Of a DNA stretch of 64,000 nucleotides, positions 9,029 through 18,548 are shown one piece after another. The position numbers and the translations under genes are program-made. The notes beneath the pieces were generated by a model. The model was given only the letters and a program-made list of their open reading frames with translations. It had not been told where the DNA came from and did not search any database. The stretch is from NCBI RefSeq assembly GCF_022695515.1, contig NZ_JALDPT010000004.1, positions 1 to 64,000 on the forward strand, written 5' to 3'. Within the stretch, counting starts at the first letter, position 1, and every line of letters starts with the position of its first letter. This DNA comes from Phenylobacterium aquaticum. Its GTDB lineage: Bacteria; Pseudomonadota; Alphaproteobacteria; Caulobacterales; Caulobacteraceae.

Positions 9029-9568
9029 ATGTTTCCTCGCTTGAAGACTTCCCTGATCTGCGCCCTGGGCCTGGCGGCCCTGGCCGCGCCCGTGAACGCC
9101 CAACCCCGACCGCCCCAGGACGCGCCGTCGGCCGAGGACAAGGCGCGCATGGAGGCGCACCGCGCCCAGATGGCGCGGGACCTGCACATCCTGTTGCGGC
9201 TGCGTCCCGACCAGGAGGCGGCCTGGAAGGCGTTCGACGCCGCCATGGCGCCGCCCGAGCCGCCGCCGTCGCGTGAGCCCGGCGCCGCGGGTCCGGACCT
9301 CTCCGCCACCACGCCTCAACGCCTGGACGAGATGGCGAAGCATCGCGCCGAGGGCGACGCCCGCCGGGCCAAGGCCGAGGCCGCCCTGCGGACCTTCTAT
9401 GCGGCCCTTTCGCCGGATCAGCAGCAGGCGTTCGACGCACTCGGGCGGCTCGCCGGCCCCATGGGCCACGGCCCGATGGGTCCCGGGCCGCGCGGGCGGG
9501 GGCCGGGCGGTCCCGACGGTCATGGTGGTCCCGGCGAAGGCGGGCCGCCCCCGCCGCCGCGCGACTGA
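9029..9568 (+). CDS. Spy/CpxP-family periplasmic protein
   Basis: An exported helical protein of about 179 residues. A signal peptide ([16 protein letters not shown]) is followed by two LTxxQ-like repeats, LRPDQEAAWKAF and LSPDQQQAFDALG, and a Gly/Pro/His-rich tail. Spy/CpxP proteins act as periplasmic chaperones and stress sensors. It lies just upstream of a two-component system, so it may report envelope or metal stress to that kinase (inference). An ATG at 9023 lies only two bases after GGAG; ATG 9029 has the normal eight-base spacing, so I prefer it. Confidence 0.8.
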   Translation: MFPRLKTSLICALGLAALAAPVNAQPRPPQDAPSAEDKARMEAHRAQMARDLHILLRLRPDQEAAWKAFDAAMAPPEPPPSREPGAAGPDLSATTPQRLDEMAKHRAEGDARRAKAEAALRTFYAALSPDQQQAFDALGRLAGPMGHGPMGPGPRGRGPGGPDGHGGPGEGGPPPPPRD

Positions 9569-9636
9569 CGGATCGCCGCCGCTCGTCCGGCCCCCATGCC
9601 CGGCGCCTGGGCATGGGGGCAGGGCGCGGGGTCGCA

Positions 9637-9657
9637 TGGCGAAATGTGGCGAACATG
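9637..9657 (+). promoter_or_regulatory. Tandem 10-bp direct repeat, candidate OmpR-type regulator site
   Basis: TGGCGAAATG at 9637-9646 is followed at once by TGGCGAACATG at 9647-9657, one helical turn apart and about 40 bases before the response-regulator start. OmpR/PhoB-type regulators bind tandem half-sites with this spacing. Autoregulation by the following regulator is inferred, not shown. Confidence 0.4.
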
Positions 9658-9694
9658 CGATACCTAGGCCATAGTTGAGCGTCAGGGACGCATC

Positions 9695-10426
9695 ATGAGC
9701 CTCGCCGCGAATCCCGCTCCGATCCCCCAGATCCTCGTCGTTGATGACGATCTCACCCTCCGCGCCAGCATCGCCGATTATCTGGGACAGCACGGCTACG
9801 GGGTGCACGCCGCCTCCGACGCCGTCACCATGGAAAAGGCCCTGGCCGCCGCGCCGATCGACCTGATCATCTTGGACGTCATGCTGCCGGGCGAAGACGG
9901 ACTGTCCATCTGTCGCCGGGTGGCCGATGCGGGTGGCCCCGCGATCATCATGGTCAGCGCCATGGGCGACGAGATCGACCGGATCCTGGGCCTGGAGCTC
10001 GGGGCCGACGACTATCTCGGCAAGCCCTGCAGTCCGCGCGAACTTCTGGCCCGGGTCCGGGCGGTCCTGCGCCGCCGCGAGGAATCGGCCGCCGGCGCCC
10101 CGCCCAAGGGCAAGGCCTATTACTTCCTGGGCTTCACCCTGGACGGCGTGCGTCGCACCCTGCGGGCGCCCAACGGGGTTTCGATCCTGCTGACGGCCGG
10201 CGAGTTCTCGCTGCTCAGCGTCTTCCTCGACAATCCGCAGCGGATCCTGTCGCGCGACCAGCTGATCGAGAAGGCCCGCGGGGCCGAGGCCGACGTGTTC
10301 GACCGGGCCGTCGACGTGCAGATCAGCCGCCTGCGCCGCAAGCTGCACGACTGCGCGCCGCAGGAGATCATCAAGACCTATCGCGGCGCCGGCTATCTGT
10401 TCGACGCCAAGGTCACCCGACCGTGA
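9695..10426 (+). CDS. OmpR-family response regulator
   Basis: A 243-residue two-domain regulator. The receiver holds the acidic cluster near D17-D19, phospho-acceptor D61 (IILDVMLPGEDG) and GKP as the conserved Lys. The C-terminal winged helix (about residues 145-238) includes LTAGEFSLLSVF, RAVDVQISRLRRKL and IIKTYRGAGYLF. The stop overlaps the kinase start by four bases, so the two are co-translated. Its targets are probably the upstream Spy-like gene and its own operon (inference). Confidence 0.92.
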   Translation: MSLAANPAPIPQILVVDDDLTLRASIADYLGQHGYGVHAASDAVTMEKALAAAPIDLIILDVMLPGEDGLSICRRVADAGGPAIIMVSAMGDEIDRILGLELGADDYLGKPCSPRELLARVRAVLRRREESAAGAPPKGKAYYFLGFTLDGVRRTLRAPNGVSILLTAGEFSLLSVFLDNPQRILSRDQLIEKARGAEADVFDRAVDVQISRLRRKLHDCAPQEIIKTYRGAGYLFDAKVTRP

Positions 10427-12020
10427 CATCCCCCGCGCCGGGCGCCGCCGGACGCACCCGCGCGCCGATCGCCCTGCAGCTGGTCGCCCTGCTGGTGATC
10501 TCGCTGATCGCCGCCCAGGCCATGACCTTCGTCGTCCTGGTGCTGATGCCGCCGCCGGCCCGCGCGGTCTATCGGTTGGAGGAGGTGGCTCAAGCCCTGA
10601 AGGGCGGCGCCTTGACCACCCGCTATGGCCGACCGCTGGTGCGCACGGTCCAGGCGAGCCCGCCCGCGGAGGCCGCGGCCGCCCATCCGGGCTGGATGGG
10701 TCCGCGCGACTGGTCGCGGCGCCAGCTGGCGATCCTGCTGGGCGCGCGCGAAGCCGATGTCCGGTTGATCGAGAAGCCGCCGGTCAGCCCCTTCATGTTC
10801 CGCGCCGCGGGCCGTCAGAGGTACGAGGATCGTCGGGGCCCGAGACCCAGGCCGGACCTGGCCCGCCGCCCGGCGCGGCGTTCGGCGGCGGCGGGGGTCC
10901 GTCCCCGGATCGGATGGAGCGGGACGCCCGGCCGGAGGAGGCGGGCGGACCGGCACGGCCGCTCGATGGGCCGGTGATGTCCGGCCCTGGCGGCGGCCGA
11001 TATTTCCTCGGCGGCGAGTTTCGCGGGCCGGATGGGCCGCATGGTCCGCGCACGCGCTTCATGATCGAGGGCGGGCGGCCGATGATGGGCGACTTCACCG
11101 CGGCCATGCGCCAGTCCGACGGCGCCTGGGTCGTCGTGCGGCCCAGGCCCGAGTCCTTTCCCAATGACTGGCAACTGAGGCTGATGCTGTGGCTGGCCGG
11201 CAGCCTGCTGCTGGTCCTGCCCCTGGGCTATCTGTTCGCCCGGCGGATCACCGCCCCGATCGGCCGGTTCGCGCGCGCCGCCGAGGCCCTGGGCCGCGAC
11301 CCCAATGCGCCGATGATGACCCTGAGCGGCCCCGCCGAGATCGGCCAGGCGGCCCGGGCCTTCAACGACATGCAGGCGCGCCTCAAGCGCTATGTGGATG
11401 ACCGCACCGCGATGATGGGCGCGATCTCGCACGACCTGCGCACCCCGCTCGCCCGGATCCGCTTCAAGATGGAGGCGGCGTCCGATCCCCTGAAGCAGGC
11501 GGTGATCGTCGACCTGGAGCAGATGGAGCAGATGATCGCCTCCGTCCTGGCCTTCATCCGCTACGCCAGCGCCTCACGGCCCAGGGAGCGGCTCGACCTG
11601 CTCAGCCTGCTCGAATGCCTGGTCGATGAGGCCGTCGAGGTGGGCCAGGACGTGGCCATGGAGGCGGTGGGGCCCGCGACGGTCGAGGCCGACGCCCTGG
11701 GTCTGCAGCGCCTGTTCCGCAACCTGATCGACAACGCCGTGAAGTATGGCGATCGCGCCCGGGTCTCCCTGTCGCGCCAGGGCGGCGAGGCGGTGGTCGA
11801 GATCACCGATGACGGACCGGGCCTGCCGCCCGGTGAGCTGGAGCGGGTGTTCGAGCCCTTCTACCGCGCGGAATCCGCGCGCACGCTCGACGGCTCCGGC
11901 GTCGGCCTGGGGCTTGCGGTCGCCCGCTCCCTGGCCCGCGCCCATGGGGGCGATGTCTCCCTGGCCGCCGGCGCCCGCGGCCTGATCGCACAGGTGCGGC
12001 TGCCGCTGTCCAACGCCTGA
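10423..12020 (+). pseudogene. Sensor histidine kinase (one frameshift, probably an intact gene)
   Basis: Partner of the preceding regulator. The first frame gives an N-terminal membrane helix (VALLVISLIAAQAMTFVVLVL) and a periplasmic region. Near 10835-10841 (a GGGGCCC run) the sense moves to another frame and continues to 12020. That part has a Gly/Pro-rich loop, a second membrane helix (LMLWLAGSLLLVLPLGYLFA), HAMP, the His box ISHDLRTPLARIR and the ATPase boxes NAVKYG, DDGPGLP and GLGLAVA. Adding one G restores 533 codons. Both halves are well preserved, so a missing base in the sequence is more likely than decay. Confidence 0.85.
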
Positions 12021-12076
12021 TCAGGCCGGCGCCGCCCGCCGGCCCCAGGTCGCGTCGCCCCGTCGGGAGGGCGGTG

Positions 12077-12174
12077 TTCCCGGCCAGTTCTAGCCGGGAA
12101 ACGCGCCGCCCGGTCCCGAGTTGGAACCCCGCGGCCCGCAAATCCCAATCCCTCGGCCCGGATTGTCCGGGCCG
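12077..12174. terminator. Two hairpins between convergent genes
   Basis: In the 163-base convergent gap (12021-12183), TTCCCGGC at 12077-12084 pairs with GCCGGGAA at 12093-12100. CGGCCCGGA at 12154-12162 pairs with TCCGGGCCG at 12166-12174. Neither has a T tract, so they are weak intrinsic terminators or simple barriers. Confidence 0.35.
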
Positions 12175-12183
12175 ACCGGCGGA

Positions 12184-13002
12184 TCAGGCGGTGACCGAGG
12201 TGGTCTGGGACGCCGTCGTGGTCGAGGCGGCCTGGAAGGACTTCTCGATCTGCGACTTGAAGGCTTCCAGCGCCGCCGTCAGCTCCGAAGCGCTGAGCTT
12301 GCCGTCGCCGTCGGTGTCCAGGCTGTTGAGCGCCGTCTGCACGGAATCGGACGAGGACGAGGTGTCCGTCGTCGTGCTCGTGCTGGTGGAGCTCTTGGCC
12401 TTGCTCAGGGCGGACTTGATTTCATCAAGCCCGAGCGAGCCGTCGCCGTCGGTGTCCAGGTCCTTCAGCAGCTGGCTCGCCATGTCCGAGGACGACGGGG
12501 CGCTGACCCCACCGGCCTGGTCGGCGTGGCGATGATGGCCATGGGCCGTCTTCGCCGAATCCAGCGCGCTGCTCAGTTCCGTGCCCGACAGCTTGCCGTC
12601 GCCATCGGTGTCCAGGGTCTTGAACTTCGCCGACAGGTCGGTGGAGTCCGTGGACGAGGTCTGGCCGAGCTTGGACTGGATCTCCGACAGGCTGAGCGAT
12701 CCGTCACCATCGGTGTCGGTGTCGCTGATCAGCTTGTTGGCGATGTCCGTGGAGGACGGCGGCGACTGCTGGGTGGACAGCAGCGACGACAGCGTATTGG
12801 CCGAGAACTGGCTGGAGGCCTGGCTGGCGCCGCCGGGCGGGGGGCCGGGCGGCGGTCCAGGCGGTGGGCCCGACGACCGGTCGGTATCGGTGGCGCCGGG
12901 CAAGTCTTGCCCAGCGCTCTGAGTCCGCTGAGCCAGCAGCATGCTCAGCATTTGCTGGGCGCCACTGGTCGCGTAACTCGTTGAGCTACTTGATATTTGC
13001 AT
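12184..13002 (-). CDS. Four-EF-hand calcium-binding protein
   Basis: About 272 residues. Four canonical EF-hand loops start at D96, D131, D183 and D229, each DTDGDG followed by Glu at position 12. A low-complexity Ser/Thr-rich N-terminus carries a (PPPG)n tract near residues 45-58. I see no signal peptide. The Ser-rich N-terminus plus EF-hand array resembles proteins annotated as XopAW-type calcium-binding effectors, some exported by type III machinery; that link is only a resemblance. A GTG at 13008 overlaps its own Shine-Dalgarno, so I use ATG 13002, five bases after GGAGG. It is convergent with the kinase and divergent from the autotransporter. Confidence 0.82.
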   Translation of the reverse strand: MQISSSSTSYATSGAQQMLSMLLAQRTQSAGQDLPGATDTDRSSGPPPGPPPGPPPGGASQASSQFSANTLSSLLSTQQSPPSSTDIANKLISDTDTDGDGSLSLSEIQSKLGQTSSTDSTDLSAKFKTLDTDGDGKLSGTELSSALDSAKTAHGHHRHADQAGGVSAPSSSDMASQLLKDLDTDGDGSLGLDEIKSALSKAKSSTSTSTTTDTSSSSDSVQTALNSLDTDGDGKLSASELTAALEAFKSQIEKSFQAASTTTASQTTSVTA

Positions 13003-13121
13003 GCTCACCTCCGGGTGGAAGCGTGGGGCGGCCGGGGGATTCCGGCCGGACGACGGACCGTCGCCGGCTATCGTCCGGACCTAGCCATGCAAGTTGTGTG
13101 AAAGCATTTGCTCATCGGATT

Positions 13122-13149
13122 GTTTCATTTTCCAATTCAAAAATGAAAC
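13122..13149. promoter_or_regulatory. Perfect 10-bp inverted repeat upstream of the autotransporter
   Basis: GTTTCATTTT (13122-13131) and AAAATGAAAC (13140-13149) flank an eight-base spacer. The surrounding stretch 13095-13245 is AT-rich against the GC-rich background. It lies between the divergent EF-hand and autotransporter genes, so it is a candidate operator. There is no T tract after a GC stem, so an intrinsic terminator is unlikely. Confidence 0.4.
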
Positions 13150-13254
13150 TGTGGCGCAACATTAGCCGTTCGACGCCCAAATATACACGAAGTCCGAAAT
13201 TACGTAGACATATTCTTGCCCGACTTAACTCGCGAACCAACGAGGGAAGTCTTT

Positions 13255-16200
13255 ATGAGCCGGAAAAAGGCGCCGCATCTCCAGTCGCAGCTTTGGTTCC
13301 GCGCGGCGCCCGCCCTCGTTGGACTGACCGCCCTGGCTGTTGGAACCTCGGCCGGGGCGGCCACCACCATCTCGACGGCGACCACGACCCCGGTCGCCAC
13401 CTCGACGGTGAACAGCGGGGCGGCGGACGACATCACCGTCACCAGCGACGGCTCGATCAAGCCGACCTCCGGCGTGGCCGTCACCCTCGACAGCAACAAC
13501 GCCGTCTCCAACGCCGGCACGATCTATTATCGCGACGTCGACAACGTCACCGACGTCCTACTGAAGGGCGGGGTCACCGGCTCCTTCACCAACAGCGGCA
13601 CGCTGGAGGCCGATGAGACCCACACCGACACCGACTCCAACAGCGACGGCAATTATGACGGGGTCTTCGCCACCGGCACGGGGCGCTATGGCGTCCGCCT
13701 GGTCGGGACCTCGGCCTTCGTCGGCGACATCACGCTCGCCAGCGGTTCGACCATCACCATTCGCGGCAATGACTCCGCCGGGGTCGAGCTGGACGCCGCC
13801 CTGCAGGGGGCGCTGCTGAACGTCGGCTCGATCGGCGCCTATGGCGACCGGGTCTATGGCATTCACGCGCTCAGCACGATCAGCGGCAATGTCGGCCTCC
13901 GCGGCGCGATCAGCACCACGGGCCTGGGCGCCGTCGCCGCCGAATTCGACGACAACATCGGCGGCCAGCTGCTCGTCCAGAACTCCGTGATCTCGACCGG
14001 CTATCGCTACACGAGCCGTAGTTCGACCCAGTCGGTGCTCGACGCCCTGGGGGCGGACGACCTGCTGCAGGGCGGCTCGGCCCTGGTGGTCAAAGGCGAC
14101 GTCGCGGGCGGCATCCTGCTGGAGATTCCGCCGACCCTGGATTCCTCCAACACCGACGTGGATGGCGACGGCTACACCGACACGGCCGAGGGCAGCGCCT
14201 CGGTGATCAGCTATGGCGCGGCGCCGGCCATCGTGATCGGCGCCAGCGGCCGGACGGTCACGGTCGGCGATGTGGGGACCGGGGGCGACGCCTATGGCTT
14301 CGTCAACCGCGGCACCGTCGCCGGCGCGGGGGTCTATGACGGGGTCTCCGCAACAGGGCTTCAGATCGGGGTCGCGGGCGGGGTGGTCGACCTGACCGGC
14401 GGCATCAGCAACCAGGGCTCGATCGGCGCCTCGTCCTATGACGCCGACTCGATCGCCCTGCACATTCTCGCCAATTCCTCGGCCTACACCTTCGTCAATG
14501 CGGGCAGCACCAGCGCCGTCCTGACCGGCGACACGGCGCACAGCACGACCGCGGTCCAGATCGAGGCCGGCGCCTATGTCCCCAATCTGATCAACAGCCT
14601 CGACCACACCATCTCGGCGGCGGTCATCGGGGTGACGGGAACCTCCACCGTGGCCGGCGACGCCACGGCGATCCGCGATCTCTCGGGCACCCTGACCTCG
14701 ATCATCAACAATGGGACGATCGCGGCGACCATCACGCCGACTTCGGTCAGCAGCACCGACAGCACGACCCAGACCGTGACCGGCAAGGCCGTCGCGCTTG
14801 ACCTGACCGCCAACACCACCGGGGTGAGCCTGGTCCAGAGCACCTCCGACACCGACTATGAGCCGGCCATCGTGGGCGCCATCGAGCTGGGCTCGGGCGG
14901 CGACAGCGTGCAGATCCTGAACGGCACGGTGACGGGCGACATCAGTTTCGGGGCCGGGGCCAACAGCCTGACCATCGACGGCGACTCGACCGTCAAAGGG
15001 GATCTGACCGCGACCGGCGGGACTCTGGCCCTGTCGCTGCTCTCCGGGTCGCTCGACATCACCAATGTCGGGGTGCTGAACCTCTCCAGCCTGAGCCTCT
15101 CGTCGAGCAGCACGCTCACCCTGACCATCGATCCGGACAGCGGGACCTATACCTCCCTGGTGGTGGCCGGCCCCGCCACCCTGGCCAGCGGCGCCAAGAT
15201 CGGCCTGAACCTGACCTCGCTGCTGGTGGGCCAGGCCTCCTATGTGATCGTGAAGTCCACCAGCCTGAACTCCGGCGTCCTGGACACCAGCCTGCTGGGC
15301 AATGTCCCCTATCTCTATGACGCGGGCCTGACGACGGACGCCGCCGCCGGGACCCTGACCGTGGACCTGGCCCTGAAGTCCGCCGCCCAACTGGGTCTGC
15401 CGGCCAGCACCAGCCAGGCCTATGCGCCGATGATCGCGGCCATCGACACCGACACCACGGTTCGCGACGCCTTCCTGGCGCTGAAGACCCGCAGCGGCTT
15501 CACCAAGGCCTATAACCAGCTGCTGCCGGAACACGGCGGCGGGGTGTTCGAGTCGGTCAGCGCCAATGTCGACGCCTTCGCCCGCGCCATCGACGACCGC
15601 CAGGGGCCGGACGCCGGCGGGTTCTGGATCCAGCAGACCGGCTTCACCATGACCCATGACGGCAGCGACGACGCGCCCGGCTATACGGCCGGCGGCATCG
15701 GCCTGATCGGCGGTCGGGAATGGAGCGCCGGGTCCCTGGGCGTGATCGGCGCCACCCTGGCCGGCTCGTCCTCCCACGTGAACCCGGATGCGGCGTCGGG
15801 CGCCAGCAAGCTGACGGTCAACACCTTCGAGGGCGGCGGCTACTGGCGCTATGTGTCCGGCAACCTGACCCTCAACGCCCGGCTCGCCGGCTCCTATCTG
15901 CAGACCTCCAGTCACCGGGCGATCTACATCCTGAACGACGACGGCGACGGCCTGCTGGCCAAGGCGGTCGCGAACGCCAAGTGGAGCGGCTGGGCGATGA
16001 ACGGCCGGGTCGCGGCGACCTATGAGGGCCATATCGGCTCGATTTACGCCCGCCCCAGCGCCAGCCTGGACTATCTGCGGCTGGAGGAGGACGCCTATTC
16101 CGAGAAGGACGGCGGCGACGCGGTCGACCTGCACGTCAGCGCCCGCCAGTCCAGCCGCAGCACCGGCTTCGCCGGCGTCGTGACTGGGACCCGCTATGGC

Positions 16201-16467
16201 GATCAGGACAGCTGGTGGGGTCCGGAAGTGACGCTGGGCTACCGCGAGGTCGGCTCCGGCGAACTCGGCTCGACCACGGCGAAATTCCTCTCCGGGACCA
16301 CCTCGTTCAACGTCCTGGCCGACGAGATCAAGGGCGGCGGCGTCGTGGCGCGGATCGCGGTCAAGGGCGAGAACGCCGGCGGCGCCTTCGTGGTCGAGGG
16401 CGGGGCCGAGACCCGCGACGCCACCGCCATCTATGACCTGAGACTGGCGGCCCATTTCAAATTCTGA
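13255..16467 (+). CDS. Autotransporter (type V secretion) outer-membrane protein
   Basis: About 1070 residues. An extended signal peptide (residues 1-36, ending SAGA) precedes a long Gly/Thr/Ser/Asn-rich passenger of repeated short strands, typical of a beta-helix (for example SNAGTIYYRD, FTNSGTLEAD, INNGTIAATI). A C-terminal autotransporter beta-barrel of about 280 residues begins near GGFWIQQTGF and ends LAAHFKF with the terminal aromatic needed for BAM insertion. It probably displays the passenger on the cell surface; function unknown. Start ATG 13255 has GAGGGAA upstream. The long antisense frame over this gene is a GC artefact. Confidence 0.88.
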   Translation: MSRKKAPHLQSQLWFRAAPALVGLTALAVGTSAGAATTISTATTTPVATSTVNSGAADDITVTSDGSIKPTSGVAVTLDSNNAVSNAGTIYYRDVDNVTDVLLKGGVTGSFTNSGTLEADETHTDTDSNSDGNYDGVFATGTGRYGVRLVGTSAFVGDITLASGSTITIRGNDSAGVELDAALQGALLNVGSIGAYGDRVYGIHALSTISGNVGLRGAISTTGLGAVAAEFDDNIGGQLLVQNSVISTGYRYTSRSSTQSVLDALGADDLLQGGSALVVKGDVAGGILLEIPPTLDSSNTDVDGDGYTDTAEGSASVISYGAAPAIVIGASGRTVTVGDVGTGGDAYGFVNRGTVAGAGVYDGVSATGLQIGVAGGVVDLTGGISNQGSIGASSYDADSIALHILANSSAYTFVNAGSTSAVLTGDTAHSTTAVQIEAGAYVPNLINSLDHTISAAVIGVTGTSTVAGDATAIRDLSGTLTSIINNGTIAATITPTSVSSTDSTTQTVTGKAVALDLTANTTGVSLVQSTSDTDYEPAIVGAIELGSGGDSVQILNGTVTGDISFGAGANSLTIDGDSTVKGDLTATGGTLALSLLSGSLDITNVGVLNLSSLSLSSSSTLTLTIDPDSGTYTSLVVAGPATLASGAKIGLNLTSLLVGQASYVIVKSTSLNSGVLDTSLLGNVPYLYDAGLTTDAAAGTLTVDLALKSAAQLGLPASTSQAYAPMIAAIDTDTTVRDAFLALKTRSGFTKAYNQLLPEHGGGVFESVSANVDAFARAIDDRQGPDAGGFWIQQTGFTMTHDGSDDAPGYTAGGIGLIGGREWSAGSLGVIGATLAGSSSHVNPDAASGASKLTVNTFEGGGYWRYVSGNLTLNARLAGSYLQTSSHRAIYILNDDGDGLLAKAVANAKWSGWAMNGRVAATYEGHIGSIYARPSASLDYLRLEEDAYSEKDGGDAVDLHVSARQSSRSTGFAGVVTGTRYGDQDSWWGPEVTLGYREVGSGELGSTTAKFLSGTTSFNVLADEIKGGGVVARIAVKGENAGGAFVVEGGAETRDATAIYDLRLAAHFKF

Positions 16468-16541
16468 TGGGCGGCCTCGGACGCTTGCCTGGACCGCGGG
16501 GGACCTGACATGGTCGCCCGCGAATCTGGGAGAGCTCACCG

Positions 16542-17650
<1,109 letters not shown>

Positions 17651-17651
<1 letters not shown>

Positions 17652-18490
17652 TGACCGAGGTCCTCCAGCAGCATCGGGTCCATGGCGGCACGCTGAGCTA
17701 TTGCCGCCACCAGAGCGCGGCGACGGGCGGGGCGATGAAGTTCTCGATCTTCATCCCGCCCGGCGCGGGGCCGTTCCCGGTCCTGGTCTGGCTCTCGGGC
17801 CTGACCTGCACGGAGGAGAACTTCACCACCAAGGCCGGAGCCTATGGCGCGGCAGCGCAGGCGGGGATCGCGATCGTGGCGCCGGACACCAGCCCGCGCG
17901 GCGAGGGCGTGGCCGACGATCCGGCCTATGACCTGGGCCAAGGCGCGGGCTTCTATCTGGATGCGACGCAGGCCCCCTGGGCCCCGCATTTCCGCATGGA
18001 ATCCTACATCACCCAGGACCTGCTGGCGGCGGTGGACGCGGTGTTCCCGGTCGATCCGCTGCGGCGGGGGATTTCCGGCCACTCCATGGGCGGCCACGGC
18101 GCGCTCACCCTGGCGCTCCGCCACCCGAACCTGTTTGGCTCGGTCTCGGCCTTCGCCCCCATCGTCTCGCCCACCCGCTGTCCCTGGGGGGAGAAGGCCT
18201 TCACGGCCTATTTGGGCGCCGACCATGACGCCTGGCGCGCCCACGACGCCGCCCTGCTGATGGCCGGCGGCGCGGCCCGGGGCGCCTATGACGACATCCT
18301 GATCGACCAGGGAACGGCCGACAGCTTCCTGGAGAACCAGCTCAAGCCGCAGCTGTTCGTCGAGGCCTGCGCGGCGGTCGGCCAGAAGGTCACCCTGCGG
18401 ATGCAGGAGGGCTATGACCACTCCTACTTCTTCATGGCCAGCTTCATCGCCGACCATGTGGCCTGGCACGCCAAGCGCCTCGGCGCCTAG
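17651..18490 (+). CDS. fghA: S-formylglutathione hydrolase
   Basis: A 279-residue alpha/beta hydrolase that splits S-formylglutathione to formate and glutathione, the step after FrmA. It shows LSGLTCTEENF, the nucleophile elbow GHSMGGHGA, DDILIDQGTADSF (acid region) and the catalytic-His region GYDHSYFFMASF. Full family length. The start ATG shares one base with the frmA stop. Confidence 0.95.
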
Positions 18491-18494
18491 GGCG

Positions 18495-18508
18495 TGACAC
18501 CGGTGTCA
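18495..18508. promoter_or_regulatory. LacI-type palindrome before the carboxylesterase
   Basis: TGACACCGGTGTCA is a perfect 14-bp palindrome with a central CG, the usual form of LacI/GalR-family operators. It has no loop, so it is not a terminator. It lies 40 bases before the carboxylesterase ATG and just after fghA. The core differs from the TGACAGCGCTGTCA sites of the glucoside locus, so a different LacI-type protein probably reads it. Confidence 0.5.
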
Positions 18509-18548
18509 GTGAGGCGCTAGACTTCTCTCAAGCACGAGGGAGGCCGAG

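Noticed and set aside
8858..10429. Upstream extension of the GNAT gene to more than 600 codons
   Set aside because: The extension lies antisense to the Spy-like protein and response regulator and has no domain; the GNAT domain starts naturally at 8857.
12823..12870. Repeated GGCGG/GGGCC units
   Set aside because: They encode the (PPPG)n tract of the EF-hand protein in frame; a coding low-complexity stretch, not a separate repeat element.
13558..16539. A 993-codon open frame on the minus strand over the autotransporter
   Set aside because: It mirrors a well-supported gene, has no recognisable domain and no ribosome site. Long antisense frames are expected at this GC content.
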